A stretch of DNA of 64,000 nt from Mediterranea sp. An20 (GCF_002160055.1 NZ_NFJV01000017.1:20396-84395), one strand, 5' to 3'. Positions 1 to 9,117 are shown, counted from the first letter of the stretch. Made by a program: numbers and translations. Notes: a model not told the origin generated them from the letters alone.

Positions 1-2
1 AC

Positions 3-1166
3 CGCAAGGAATTGTGTGAGAAACTCAACCTGAAAGCCATCATGTTTGGCGGACGCATACCTAATTATCATAAATATGCCGATCAGATGCGTCCTAAGGA
101 ATACATTGACAAAGTGCGTCAGAAAGAGATTTATGACCCCGTGCTCACTTTCCAACTGTCCAATGATTTCCACGTGCGCAAGGTGATGCGTAATTATCTG
201 CCCAACGACGAAGAGTCACGCCATTACGCCTGCCTGCTCCAATGGGATAATATTTATTATCAACCTCCTACGCAGGAGTATATCACGCCCAAGACATCGG
301 TGCGTGTAGGGTTGGTACAATGGCAGATGCGTGCATATAAAACGCTGGACGACTTGTTTGAGCAGGTAGAGTTCTTCGTTGATGCTGTGTCCGATTATAA
401 AAGCGATTTCGTGCTTTTCCCTGAATATTTCAATGCCCCGCTCATGGCGCGTTTCAACGATGAAGGTGAGTCGCAGGCCATTCGTGGGCTGGCTGCTTAC
501 ACCGAAGAAATACGTAACCGCTTCGTAAAACTGGCCATCAGCTACAATATTAATATCATCACAGGGAGTATGCCTCTTATCAAGGATGACGGACGGTTGT
601 ACAACGTCGGTTTCCTTTGTCGGCGCGACGGATCTTATGAAATGTACGAGAAAATACACGTCACGCCAGACGAAATCAAGAGTTGGGGACTGAGTGGCGG
701 CAAAATGATACGCACTTTCGAGACTGACTGCGCCCGTATTGGTGTGCTGATATGTTATGATGTGGAGTTTCCCGAACTTTCGCGCATCATGGCCGACCAG
801 GGGATGCAGATTCTTTTCGTGCCATTTCTGACCGATACGCAAAATGCTTACAGTCGTGTGCAGGTATGTGCTCATGCACGTGCCATCGAAAATGAGTGTT
901 TCGTTGTTATAGCCGGAAGTGTGGGCAATTTGCCACGTGTGCACAACATGGACATACAATATGCACAGAGCGGCGTGTTTACCCCTTGCGACTTTGCTTT
1001 TCCTACCGATGGACGGCGGGCCGAAGCTACACCCAATACAGAAATGATTCTTGTGTCCGATGTCGATTTGGATCTCCTTAATGAACTACATACTTACGGT
1101 AGTGTGCGCAACCTCAAAGACCGTCGTTCCGACCTCTATGAAGTGAAGCTTAAAAACCGTAACTGA
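3..1166 (+). CDS. GNAT acetyltransferase / carbon-nitrogen hydrolase fusion (5' truncated by window)
   Basis: The reading frame is open from base 3, so the N-terminal part lies outside the window. The visible first ~70 residues look like the end of a GNAT acetyltransferase domain. From about residue 95 (counting from base 12) a carbon-nitrogen hydrolase (nitrilase superfamily) domain follows. Its Glu-Lys-Cys triad is visible: Glu in FPEYFN (about 138), Lys in YEKIHV (about 214) and Cys in ICYDVEFPE (about 248). This two-domain architecture is a known Bacteroidetes family. It is expected to hydrolyse a C-N bond, but the substrate is unknown. The gene ends 33 bp before a strong terminator-like hairpin. 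The fold and catalytic class are clear; the physiological role is not. Confidence 0.85.
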   Translation, partial: RKELCEKLNLKAIMFGGRIPNYHKYADQMRPKEYIDKVRQKEIYDPVLTFQLSNDFHVRKVMRNYLPNDEESRHYACLLQWDNIYYQPPTQEYITPKTSVRVGLVQWQMRAYKTLDDLFEQVEFFVDAVSDYKSDFVLFPEYFNAPLMARFNDEGESQAIRGLAAYTEEIRNRFVKLAISYNINIITGSMPLIKDDGRLYNVGFLCRRDGSYEMYEKIHVTPDEIKSWGLSGGKMIRTFETDCARIGVLICYDVEFPELSRIMADQGMQILFVPFLTDTQNAYSRVQVCAHARAIENECFVVIAGSVGNLPRVHNMDIQYAQSGVFTPCDFAFPTDGRRAEATPNTEMILVSDVDLDLLNELHTYGSVRNLKDRRSDLYEVKLKNRN

Positions 1167-1198
1167 ACCGGTATCTGCTTCATGAACCGGAATGCCTA

Positions 1199-1243
1199 CT
1201 ACCCTGGGTAGTTTTTGCTATTACCCAGGGTAGAGCATTTTTT
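1199..1243 (+). terminator. Hairpin terminator after the hydrolase gene
   Basis: CTACCCTGGGTA at 1199-1210 pairs perfectly over 12 bp with TACCCAGGGTAG at 1222-1233, and a T-rich run follows at 1238-1243. Each arm is itself nearly palindromic (CTACCC-T-GGGTAG), so the site could also fold as two small hairpins. Placement after the stop at 1166 and before the ileS promoter supports termination. Confidence 0.7.
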
Positions 1244-1386
1244 CTCTTTGCATTATTTCGTGCCATGTGGGGGAGGTATGCTCTCCTCGCTCCATGACGG
1301 CATCTTTCTTTGCATCTGCTTCTTTTCTTTTATAGATGGGAGAACGTAAAAGTGAGGCAGAAGTACGGATTTCTCCAACTTTTTTG

Positions 1387-1394
1387 TAATTTTG
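1387..1394 (+). promoter_or_regulatory. ileS promoter, -7 element
   Basis: TAATTTTG matches the Bacteroidetes -7 consensus TAnnTTTG and lies 60 bp upstream of the ileS ATG. No clear TTTG is seen 20 bp further upstream, so only the -7 box is called. Confidence 0.55.
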
Positions 1395-1454
1395 CGCCCT
1401 TGAAGTGTAGAATACACCTAACATTGAGGATAATAAACAGATAACAACTATAAA

Positions 1455-4400
1455 ATGGGTAAGAGATTTGCCGAACATCCGAAGTTTGACCTCTCGGAAA
1501 TCAACAAAAACGTGTTGAAGAAATGGGACGAAGACCAGGTCTTCGCCAAGAGTGTGACAGAACGTGAGGGATGCCCCTCTTTCGTGTTTTTCGAAGGACC
1601 TCCTTCGGCCAACGGTATGCCGGGCATACACCATGTATTGGCACGCACAATCAAGGATACCTTCTGTCGCTATAAAACCATGAAAGGATTTCTGGTGAAC
1701 CGTAAGGCAGGATGGGATACCCACGGGTTGCCCGTAGAACTGGGTGTGGAGAAGGCATTGGGCATCACCAAGGAGGACATTGGGCGTACCATTTCTGTAG
1801 CCGACTACAACGCAGCCTGCCGCAAGGATGTGATGAAGTTTACCAAGGAGTGGGAGGACCTTACTCGTCGGATGGGCTATTGGGTGGATATGACCGATCC
1901 TTATATCACCTATGATAACCGCTACATTGAAACCCTTTGGTGGCTTCTGAAGCAGCTTTATGCTAAGGGGCTCCTCTATAAAGGTTACACCATTCAACCT
2001 TATTCGCCAGCTGCCGGTACCGGACTTAGCTCGCACGAACTCAATCAGCCTGGTTGCTATCGCGATGTGAAAGATCTCACTACGGTAGCACAGTTCCGCA
2101 TTAAAGACCCCAAACCAGAGATGGCGGAGTGGGGCACGCCTTATTTCTTGGCATGGACAACTACGCCTTGGACACTTCCTTCTAACACAGCCCTCTGTGT
2201 AGGACCTAAGATTGACTATGTGGCTGTGCAGACTTACAACGGATATACAGGCGAGAAGATGACCGTAGTCTTGGCTAAGGAATTGCTCTATACTCACTTT
2301 AACAAGAAAGCAGAAGGTATTGCCTTAGAGGACTATAAACCTGGTGATAAACTCATTCCTTTCCGTGTAGTAGGTGAATATAAGGGACCTGACTTGGTTG
2401 GCATGCATTATGAGCAGCTCATTCCTTGGGTGAAACCTGTGTCTGTAGACGAGGATAGCAACTGGGTCGAAGCTGAACAAGAGGCTTTCCGTGTCATTCC
2501 CGGCGATTATGTTACTGTTGAAGACGGTACGGGTATTGTGCATATTGCTCCGACTTTCGGCGCTGATGATGCTTTCGTAGCCCGCCAGGCTGGCATTCCT
2601 TCTCTTTTTATGATAAACAAGCGGGGAGAAACCCGTCCTATGGTGGACCTTACGGGCAAGTTTTATCTGCTGGACGAACTGGATCCAGTCTTCGTACAGG
2701 CTTGTGTTAACGTAGATTTATATAAACAGTACCAGGGCCGCTGGGTAAAGAACGCCTACGACCCGCGCTTCACCATCGACGGCAAGTATGACGAGAAGGC
2801 CGCCCAGGCTGCCGAATCGCTCGACCTCGATCTCTGTATGATGCTGAAGGCTTCTAATCAGGCCTTTAAGATAGAGAAGCACGTGCATAATTACCCGCAT
2901 TGCTGGCGTACAGATAAGCCTATTCTTTATTATCCCTTGGATAGCTGGTTTATCCGAAGCACAGCTTGTAAGGAGCGCATGATCGAACTGAACAAGACTA
3001 TCAACTGGAAGCCGGAGTCGACTGGTACTGGTCGCTTTGGCAAATGGCTTGAAAACTTGAATGACTGGAATCTGAGCCGCTCGCGTTATTGGGGTACCCC
3101 GCTTCCCATCTGGCGTACTGAGGATGGCAGCGAAGAGAAATGTATCGGCTCTGTGGAGGAACTCTACGACGAGATAGAAAAGTCTGTAGCTGCTGGATTC
3201 ATGGCCTCTAATCCTTACAAAGACCTCGGCTTCCAGCCTGGTGTCTATACGAAGGAAAACTACGACAGGATAGACTTACACCGTCCTTACGTGGATGATA
3301 TTATTCTTGTTTCTTCCGATGGTAAACCCATGAAGCGTGAAGCAGATCTTATCGACGTGTGGTTCGACTCCGGTTCGATGCCTTACGCTCAGATACATTA
3401 TCCTTTTGAGAACAAGGAAGCTCTGGACAGCCGTCAGGTGTATCCTGCCGACTTCATTGCCGAAGGAGTGGATCAGACCCGCGGATGGTTCTTTACGCTT
3501 CATGCCATCGCCACGATGGTGTTCGACTCCGTTGCTTACAAAGCTGTTATCTCCAATGGACTGGTGTTGGACAAGAACGGCAACAAAATGTCTAAGCGAC
3601 TGGGTAATGCTGTAGACCCTTTCTCTACCATAGAGAAATATGGCTCCGATCCCTTGCGTTGGTATATGATAACCAATTCTTCACCTTGGGATAACCTGAA
3701 GTTTGACGTGGATGGTGTAGAAGAGGTTCGCCGCAAGTTTTTCGGCACTTTATATAATACGTACTCTTTCTTTGCTCTTTATGCCAATGTGGACGGATTC
3801 GAATATAAGGAGCCTGATGTGCCCATGAATGAGCGTCCTGAGATTGACCGTTGGATTCTCTCTCTGCTTAATTCGTTGGTCAAGAGTGTGGATGCTTGCT
3901 ACAACGATTACGAGCCTACCCGTGCCGGACGTCTTATCTCTGATTTCGTCAATGATAATCTTTCCAACTGGTATGTCCGTTTGAATCGCAAGCGTTTCTG
4001 GGGAGGAGGCATGACACAAGACAAGCTTTCGGCTTATCAGACTCTTTACACTTGTTTGGAAACTGTAGCCAAGCTGATGGCGCCAATTGCCCCCTTCTAT
4101 GCCGATATGCTTTATACTGACCTGATAGAGGTGACTGGACGTGACAAGGTGGTTTCTGTTCATCTGGCTAAATTCCCCGAGTGCAATGATAGTCTGATAA
4201 ACACTGACTTGGAGGCTCGTATGCAGATGGCACAAGACATAACCTCCATGGTGCTTGCTTTACGCCGTAAAGTCAACATCAAAGTGCGCCAGCCTCTGCA
4301 GTGCATCATGATTCCTGTGGTGGACGAAGAACAACGCGCTCATATCGAAGCTGTAAAAACTCTCATCATGACTGAAGTAAATGTCAAGGAAATTAAATTT

Positions 4401-4949
4401 GTGGAAGGTGCGGCAGGTGTACTGGTCAAGAAAGTGAAGTGTGACTTCAAGAAGCTGGGACCCAAGTTCGGCAAGCAGATGAAGGCTGTAGCTGCACTGG
4501 TAAACGGCATGAGTCAGGAAGCCATTGCCGAGTTGGAAAAGAACGGTACTTATACATTCATTTTGCCTGAAGGTGGAAATGCCGTCATTGATGTATCAGA
4601 TGTCGATATTTTCAGCGAGGACATTCCCGGTTGGCTCGTGGCTAATGAAGGTAGGCTGACTGTGGCTCTTGAGGTGACCCTTACCGATGAACTCCGTCGG
4701 GAAGGTATCGCTCGCGAACTGGTAAACCGCATCCAGAACCTTCGCAAGTCGAGTGGATTTGAGATAACAGATAAAATAAGCATCACATTATCTAAAAATC
4801 CGCAAACGGATGATGCTGTAACCGAATATAAAGACTATATTTGCAACCAAGTTTTAGGAACTCGGCTGACACTGGCTGATGAAGTAGAGAATGGAACCGA
4901 ACTCAACTTCGATGATTTCTCCGTTCAAGTCAGTGTGGTCAAGGAATAA
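1455..4949 (+). CDS. ileS: Isoleucyl-tRNA synthetase
   Basis: Charges tRNA-Ile with isoleucine in the cytoplasm and edits misactivated valine. The 1164-residue product is full length for the larger, eukaryote-like IleS type. The class I signature appears as GIHHVL at residues 57-62, within GPPSANGMPGIHHVL. The editing domain motif TTPWTLPSN follows near residue 237, and the second class I signature KMSKR is at about 711-715. The C-terminal third is the anticodon-binding domain. There is no cysteine-rich zinc module at the extreme C terminus like that of the E. coli type. The TraR/DksA-like gene follows after 36 bp, so the two are probably cotranscribed. This IleS type is often associated with mupirocin tolerance, which is family knowledge and not shown here. 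Confidence 0.97.
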   Translation: MGKRFAEHPKFDLSEINKNVLKKWDEDQVFAKSVTEREGCPSFVFFEGPPSANGMPGIHHVLARTIKDTFCRYKTMKGFLVNRKAGWDTHGLPVELGVEKALGITKEDIGRTISVADYNAACRKDVMKFTKEWEDLTRRMGYWVDMTDPYITYDNRYIETLWWLLKQLYAKGLLYKGYTIQPYSPAAGTGLSSHELNQPGCYRDVKDLTTVAQFRIKDPKPEMAEWGTPYFLAWTTTPWTLPSNTALCVGPKIDYVAVQTYNGYTGEKMTVVLAKELLYTHFNKKAEGIALEDYKPGDKLIPFRVVGEYKGPDLVGMHYEQLIPWVKPVSVDEDSNWVEAEQEAFRVIPGDYVTVEDGTGIVHIAPTFGADDAFVARQAGIPSLFMINKRGETRPMVDLTGKFYLLDELDPVFVQACVNVDLYKQYQGRWVKNAYDPRFTIDGKYDEKAAQAAESLDLDLCMMLKASNQAFKIEKHVHNYPHCWRTDKPILYYPLDSWFIRSTACKERMIELNKTINWKPESTGTGRFGKWLENLNDWNLSRSRYWGTPLPIWRTEDGSEEKCIGSVEELYDEIEKSVAAGFMASNPYKDLGFQPGVYTKENYDRIDLHRPYVDDIILVSSDGKPMKREADLIDVWFDSGSMPYAQIHYPFENKEALDSRQVYPADFIAEGVDQTRGWFFTLHAIATMVFDSVAYKAVISNGLVLDKNGNKMSKRLGNAVDPFSTIEKYGSDPLRWYMITNSSPWDNLKFDVDGVEEVRRKFFGTLYNTYSFFALYANVDGFEYKEPDVPMNERPEIDRWILSLLNSLVKSVDACYNDYEPTRAGRLISDFVNDNLSNWYVRLNRKRFWGGGMTQDKLSAYQTLYTCLETVAKLMAPIAPFYADMLYTDLIEVTGRDKVVSVHLAKFPECNDSLINTDLEARMQMAQDITSMVLALRRKVNIKVRQPLQCIMIPVVDEEQRAHIEAVKTLIMTEVNVKEIKFVEGAAGVLVKKVKCDFKKLGPKFGKQMKAVAALVNGMSQEAIAELEKNGTYTFILPEGGNAVIDVSDVDIFSEDIPGWLVANEGRLTVALEVTLTDELRREGIARELVNRIQNLRKSSGFEITDKISITLSKNPQTDDAVTEYKDYICNQVLGTRLTLADEVENGTELNFDDFSVQVSVVKE

Positions 4950-4985
4950 ACTACTTAATACCAAATGATTTAAACACGTTACGTT

Positions 4986-5369
4986 ATGGCAGAAAAAACA
5001 AGATACTCGGATGCCGAGTTGGAAGAATTCCGCGCCATCATCTTGGAAAAGTTGGCATTAGCTCAACGCGATTATGATATGTTGAAAGCAAGCTTGACTG
5101 GAGCGGATGGAAATGATGTGGATGACACGTCGCCCACTTATAAAGTATTGGAAGAAGGTGCCAACACTCTTTCCAAGGAAGAAACCACACGTTTGGCCCA
5201 GCGTCAGTTGAAGTTTATTCAAGGATTGCAGGCTGCTTTGGTGCGCATTGAAAACAAGACGTATGGCATTTGCCGCGAAACGGGAAAACTGATTCCTGCT
5301 GAGCGCCTGCGTGCTGTTCCTCATGCCACATTGAGCATTGAAGCCAAGAACCACCAAGGCAAGAAATAA
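4986..5369 (+). CDS. TraR/DksA family protein lacking most zinc ligands
   Basis: A 127-residue protein with a long helical N-terminal part and a C-terminal segment YGICRETGKLIPAERLRAVP that lines up with the TraR/DksA zinc-finger region. In canonical members four cysteines bind zinc. Here only Cys96 remains: the second position is Thr, and the C-terminal pair is replaced in LSIEAK. The degenerate finger suggests a zinc-independent fold. DksA-like proteins bind RNA polymerase through the secondary channel, but that role is inferred from the family only. The gene sits between ileS (36 bp upstream) and lspA (97 bp downstream) in the same direction. Confidence 0.8.
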   Translation: MAEKTRYSDAELEEFRAIILEKLALAQRDYDMLKASLTGADGNDVDDTSPTYKVLEEGANTLSKEETTRLAQRQLKFIQGLQAALVRIENKTYGICRETGKLIPAERLRAVPHATLSIEAKNHQGKK

Positions 5370-5384
5370 GAACGTGAGTGAAAT

Positions 5385-5428
5385 ACGGGCTACAAGATGA
5401 AGCGGAAAAGGCGGCGCTTGTAGCTCGT
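5385..5428. repeat. Inverted repeat in the dksA-like/lspA gap
   Basis: ACGGGCTACAAG (5385-5396) and CTTGTAGCTCGT (5417-5428) form a 12-bp stem with one G-T wobble. No U-run follows. The core GCTACAAG/CTTGTAGC recurs in a larger inverted repeat at 46945-47034, so this looks like a dispersed repeat rather than a terminator. Confidence 0.5.
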
Positions 5429-5466
5429 AATTTATTGCTAACACAAAGGTATCAGAATTAAGTAAG

Positions 5467-6099
5467 ATGAATAAATACTTTACGAAGGGACGGATAGCGT
5501 GGCTCATTATTCTGTCTGTGTTGATAATAGATCAGGTTATCAAGATATGGATAAAGACGCACATGTATTGGCATGAAAGCATACGGGTGACGGATTGGTT
5601 TTATATCTTGTTCATCGAGAATGTGGGCATGGCTTTCGGCATGGAAATCTTCGGAAAACTGTTCTTGACTATTTTCCGCTTAGTGGCTGTATCAGTCATT
5701 GGCTGGTTTTTGTATAAAAGTATCAAGAACAATCTCAAGACGGGATTTATTGTCTGCATCTCCTTGATTTTGACCGGTGCGTTGGGCAACATTGTAGATA
5801 GCGTATTCTATGGTGTATTATTCAGCGAGAGCACTCCTTCTCAGATAGCTGCTTTCTTGCCGGAAGGTGGTGGATATGCTCCTTTGTTTTACGGTAAGGT
5901 AGTGGATATGTTCTATTTCCCCATTATTGATACACATTGGCCCCAGTGGGTACCTTTTGTGGGAGGGGAGCACTTCATCTTTTTTAGTCCTATCTTTAAT
6001 TTCGCCGATGCTGCTATTAGTTGTGGGGTGATTGCCTTGTTCCTTTTCTACAGTAAATCCTTTAGTGAAGCTTATCATTTGGTAGTCAAGAAGAAATGA
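5467..6099 (+). CDS. lspA: Lipoprotein signal peptidase (signal peptidase II)
   Basis: Membrane aspartyl protease that removes the signal peptide from diacylglyceryl-modified prolipoproteins. The 210-residue product is longer than the ~165 residues of E. coli LspA because of an insertion between the catalytic motifs, which is common in Bacteroidetes. The two catalytic Asp motifs are visible as GALGNIVDSVFYG near residue 107 and FNFADAAISCG near residue 182. There are four hydrophobic membrane segments. The stop codon overlaps the start of the DUF4296 lipoprotein gene (ATGATGA), so the peptidase and a likely substrate are translationally coupled. Confidence 0.95.
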   Translation: MNKYFTKGRIAWLIILSVLIIDQVIKIWIKTHMYWHESIRVTDWFYILFIENVGMAFGMEIFGKLFLTIFRLVAVSVIGWFLYKSIKNNLKTGFIVCISLILTGALGNIVDSVFYGVLFSESTPSQIAAFLPEGGGYAPLFYGKVVDMFYFPIIDTHWPQWVPFVGGEHFIFFSPIFNFADAAISCGVIALFLFYSKSFSEAYHLVVKKK

Positions 6100-6959
6100 T
6101 GAATAAGACACTGGGACATATCAGCAAGTGGCTATACATGGGTGTGATTGCATTCAGCCTGGTTTCGTGCAAGGTTGAACGCCCTGATACAGTCTTGTCT
6201 GATGAAAAGATGGAAGCTATACTTTACGATTATCACATCGCCAAAGCAATGGGGGAGCAGGTAGCTTATGATGAAAGTTATAAGCGCGTGCTTTATATGG
6301 AATCTGTCTATAAGAAACATGGTATAACCGAAGCTCAGTTTGATACCTCGATGGTTTGGTTCTCCCGTCATCCAGAAGTTTTGAGGGATATATATGAAAA
6401 GGTCAACAAGCGCCTGAAAACAGAGAAAGAGAAGATAGACGACTTGATAGCCAAGCGGGATAATAAACCAAAAATGTCAAAGCCGGGCGATAGTATTGAT
6501 GTATGGGCTTGGCAACGAACGTACAGATTAACAGGCATGCCATTGAATAACCGTATACAGTTTGATTTGCCTTCCGATTCCAATTTCTACGACAGGGATA
6601 CTCTGCGTTGGAGTGTACGCTTCCGTTATGAAGGTGAAGGACCGGCTGATACGCTTTACGCTCCAGTTATGGCCATGCAGATTTATTACGATACAGATAC
6701 GGTTCTTCATGAGATGCGCCGCATTGATAAGTCTGGTACAGAACTTATCAGTCTGTGGGCAGATTCGTTGGGAGGCATCAAGAATGTGGCAGGTTTTGTC
6801 TATTATCCGATGCAATCTGCCGGGCATGTCCTGTTGGCCGATGAAGTAATGTTAATGCGTTATCATGCCGAAGGAGATAGTGTTGGAAGTCGGCATTCTT
6901 CTCAGCGTAAGGAAGCCAAACCCCTATCAGTTCGCCCGTCGGCTGCTCTTAAGAAATAG
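6096..6959 (+). CDS. DUF4296 lipoprotein
   Basis: A 287-residue predicted lipoprotein. The N terminus has a positively charged and hydrophobic signal followed by a lipobox-like FSLVSC, with Cys at about residue 25. The DUF4296 region follows: VLSDEKMEAILYDYHIAKAM, then a helical segment with YMESVYKKHGITEAQFD. This family is found in Bacteroidetes and has no assigned function. The C-terminal half is more variable and looks beta-rich. The ATG overlaps the lspA stop by 4 bp. I chose the first of two adjacent Met codons; the second is equally possible. Confidence 0.8.
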   Translation: MMNKTLGHISKWLYMGVIAFSLVSCKVERPDTVLSDEKMEAILYDYHIAKAMGEQVAYDESYKRVLYMESVYKKHGITEAQFDTSMVWFSRHPEVLRDIYEKVNKRLKTEKEKIDDLIAKRDNKPKMSKPGDSIDVWAWQRTYRLTGMPLNNRIQFDLPSDSNFYDRDTLRWSVRFRYEGEGPADTLYAPVMAMQIYYDTDTVLHEMRRIDKSGTELISLWADSLGGIKNVAGFVYYPMQSAGHVLLADEVMLMRYHAEGDSVGSRHSSQRKEAKPLSVRPSAALKK

Positions 6960-6974
6960 TTATCCCATGCAGGT

Positions 6975-7220
6975 ATGACACGTTATGCTTCCCATTTTGT
7001 TTATGTGCCGGGTCGCGGTTTCCTGAAGCGGCATGGCGTAGAGTTAGCAGGCGGGAAAGCAGTTCGCGTATTCGCTTTAGAAGAGGGTGAGACGGCGCAT
7101 ACACAGTGGTTACCCGGCGTTTTGGAGATAGAAGAAGACCAGCGTGTCTTTCATTGCGATCCGTTCGATTTTATTGCCATGCGGCCTGTCTCCGGAACTC
7201 AGCGCAAACAATTGCGGTAG
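6975..7220 (+). CDS. Small conserved-looking hypothetical protein
   Basis: An 81-residue ORF starting 15 bp after the DUF4296 gene, same strand. The sequence begins MTRYASHFVYVPGRGFLKRHGVEL and contains WLPGVLEIE, which resembles small Bacteroides proteins that often follow DUF4296 genes. Its 3' end overlaps the convergent methyltransferase gene by 50 bp. I do not recognise a functional domain. It may be a real short gene of this operon. Confidence 0.55.
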   Translation: MTRYASHFVYVPGRGFLKRHGVELAGGKAVRVFALEEGETAHTQWLPGVLEIEEDQRVFHCDPFDFIAMRPVSGTQRKQLR

Positions 7221-7938
7221 CGATGGCCACATTGAGTGATTCGGAATTTCCCCGTTCCGTAGGATAAGCCGGGATATATAGTTTCCTGGTAACTAAAGAT
7301 TCTATTTCTTTGCGTATGCCTTTCCCTTCATTTCCCATAATAATCAGTCCATTGGCAGACAAAGGGTGGGAGTAGATATTGTCTCCGTCGAGAAAGGTGC
7401 CATATATGGGGATATTCGTAGGCAGATGCCGGATGAATTCCTGCAAATCGGTGTAGTGAACAGAAACGCGGGCCAGGCTTCCCATAGTGGCTTGTACGGT
7501 TTTGGGATTATACACATCCGCTGTGTCGGGTGAGCAGAGAATGTGGCGGATACCGAACCAGTCGGCCAAACGAAGGATAGTACCTAAGTTACCCGGATCT
7601 TGCACCCCGTCCAGAGCCAGACAAAGGTTATGCTTGGCAGCATCTGTCGGAAACGCTTCTTTGCGTTGGTGGAAAACTGCCATCACCTGTTGCGGACTTT
7701 TTAGAAAACTGGCACGGACAAGCTCTTCTTCCGAAACTTCTATAAATTCGTCGCATACGGGAGGGGTATGCTGCTGGTCCATCCAGTCAGATGTGGCGAC
7801 CAATAGCTGACAAGGAAAATGTCCTAACAGTTCACCAACTAATTTGGGCCCCTCAGCTACGAAAACTTGGTTGGCGTCTCGATGCTTTTTTATTTCCAGT
7901 GAGTGGATATATTTGATGCGGTTCTTGCTTAATGCCAT
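7171..7938 (-). CDS. TrmH/SpoU family RNA 2'-O-methyltransferase
   Basis: A 255-residue SPOUT methyltransferase, expected to methylate a ribose 2'-OH in rRNA or tRNA using S-adenosylmethionine. An N-terminal substrate-binding domain (about residues 1-95, FVAEGPKLVGELL) precedes the knotted catalytic domain. Its three motifs are DGVQDPGNLGTILR, IIMGNEGKGI and ERGNSESLNVAIATAI. The start is taken at MALSKNRIKY (7938). An in-frame ATG at 7959 sits inside the promoter -7 box at 7957-7964 and so cannot be transcribed from it. The 3' end overlaps a small convergent gene. RlmB-like 23S activity is possible, but the exact target cannot be read from sequence. Confidence 0.88.
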   Translation of the reverse strand: MALSKNRIKYIHSLEIKKHRDANQVFVAEGPKLVGELLGHFPCQLLVATSDWMDQQHTPPVCDEFIEVSEEELVRASFLKSPQQVMAVFHQRKEAFPTDAAKHNLCLALDGVQDPGNLGTILRLADWFGIRHILCSPDTADVYNPKTVQATMGSLARVSVHYTDLQEFIRHLPTNIPIYGTFLDGDNIYSHPLSANGLIIMGNEGKGIRKEIESLVTRKLYIPAYPTERGNSESLNVAIATAIVCAEFRRQAAWQ

Positions 7939-7956
7939 AATAAAACTTTTCTCCTG

Positions 7957-7964
7957 CAAAAGTA
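7957..7964 (-). promoter_or_regulatory. Promoter -7 element of the methyltransferase gene
   Basis: On the minus strand this reads TACTTTTG, matching TAnnTTTG, about 19 bp upstream of the chosen start codon. It decides against the upstream in-frame ATG. Confidence 0.55.
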
Positions 7965-8108
7965 CGTCATTATTCTTATATAATCAAAAGAAGAGGCTGT
8001 TTTGGCAAGGGAAATATATCCCAATATGGATGCCATTTACATTTCTGATGCGCTGTGCCGATGCCACGTGTGCATGAAACAACTCTCTGATAAACGCTTT
8101 CCGGAACA

Positions 8109-8147
8109 CTGCCAAGCAATAAGCAGCCTGCTGCCAAGCAATAAGCA
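8109..8147. repeat. Two direct copies of CTGCCAAGCAATAAGCA
   Basis: The 17-bp sequence occurs at 8109-8125 and again at 8131-8147, exactly 22 bp apart (two helical turns). It lies in the gap between the 3' end of the AraC-type gene and the methyltransferase promoter. No coding function is apparent. Confidence 0.6.
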
Positions 8148-8207
8148 CTTTGCTGGTTGTATGTTAGAAACAGCCTGCTGATTATGAACGGCATACAAGC
8201 CTCATGG

Positions 8208-9092
8208 CTATTCGTTTCTGTATTCTCCAGGCGTCATTCCCGTCATGCGTTTAAAGAATTTTGAGAAGAACGATGGATTGGGGAAATTCAGTTCATCAGC
8301 TATCTGGTAAGTCAGCAGATTGCTGTGCTTCAACAAGACTTTGGCTTCCAGAATGACTGAGCGGTTTATCCAGTCCATCACAGTTTTTCCACTGGTTTCG
8401 CGCACCAGTCCGCTCAAGTAGTGAGGCGAGAGGAAGAGGCGGTCGGCATAAAAGTCGATGTTGCGCTCGGTGCGGGCATATTGGTTGACTAAAGCGAGAA
8501 ATTGCCTGAACACCTCTTCCCGGCGTGGCAAGTGAGTGGAGCTATTAGTTTCGTGCGCCTCATACAAAGGCTTCAGTGCAAACAGCAAGGATGCCAGCAG
8601 ATGACAGACAGCACCGGCATTAAACGGAGTGCGGAACAGAGATGCCCAGAGCAGTTCGAAATAGGCAGAGATGTGTTGCCTGGCGCTGGCTTCCAGATTG
8701 AAGCAGACGCCCTGTTGCAGCCCCATTTCGCGTATAGATGGAAGGTCGGGCATCATTCGTTCGGAAGGGGCAATCATTTGGAAATCGCAATCCCGGCTGA
8801 TATGGCGCAGTTCAATGATGTCGTTGGGCAGGCAAAATATAACATCTCCTTCGCTGACTTCATATTCAGTGAGGTTGATGACATATAGTCCGGTTCCTTT
8901 CAGCACGCGGACGATGCGGTATTCCCGCAGCCGGTAGGGCTGTCTCAGCATAACCGGCAAGTTGTTTTTATAAGGCTCGATTGTGTAGAGCATGGCGATG
9001 TCATTGCTTACGAAGCGGCATCCCGGTTCGGTAGTCAGCTGTCGTTGGGCGCGTACTTCTTCAAAAATCAGTTCGATGGGTCTTTCTTTCAT
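8208..9092 (-). CDS. AraC family transcriptional regulator
   Basis: A 294-residue regulator. An N-terminal cupin-like sensing region (about 25-110, with YEVSEGDVIFCLPNDIIEL) precedes a C-terminal AraC double helix-turn-helix, roughly 190-294. That region contains FLSPHYLSGLVRETSGKT and IADELNFPNPSFFSKFFKRM. It is divergently transcribed from the TolC/HlyD/ABC efflux operon starting at 9268, with both promoters in the 175-bp gap. By position it probably controls that operon and itself. The inducer is unknown. Confidence 0.9.
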   Translation of the reverse strand: MKERPIELIFEEVRAQRQLTTEPGCRFVSNDIAMLYTIEPYKNNLPVMLRQPYRLREYRIVRVLKGTGLYVINLTEYEVSEGDVIFCLPNDIIELRHISRDCDFQMIAPSERMMPDLPSIREMGLQQGVCFNLEASARQHISAYFELLWASLFRTPFNAGAVCHLLASLLFALKPLYEAHETNSSTHLPRREEVFRQFLALVNQYARTERNIDFYADRLFLSPHYLSGLVRETSGKTVMDWINRSVILEAKVLLKHSNLLTYQIADELNFPNPSFFSKFFKRMTGMTPGEYRNE

Positions 9093-9117
9093 GGATAAGT
9101 GTGTGATGATTCTGTGG

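Noticed and set aside
1221..2297. 358-codon minus-strand frame over ileS
   Set aside because: It is a shadow of ileS, which has full conservation of class I synthetase motifs. Other long antisense frames (for example 11394-12950, 17948-19801 and 14068-15252) were rejected for the same reason.
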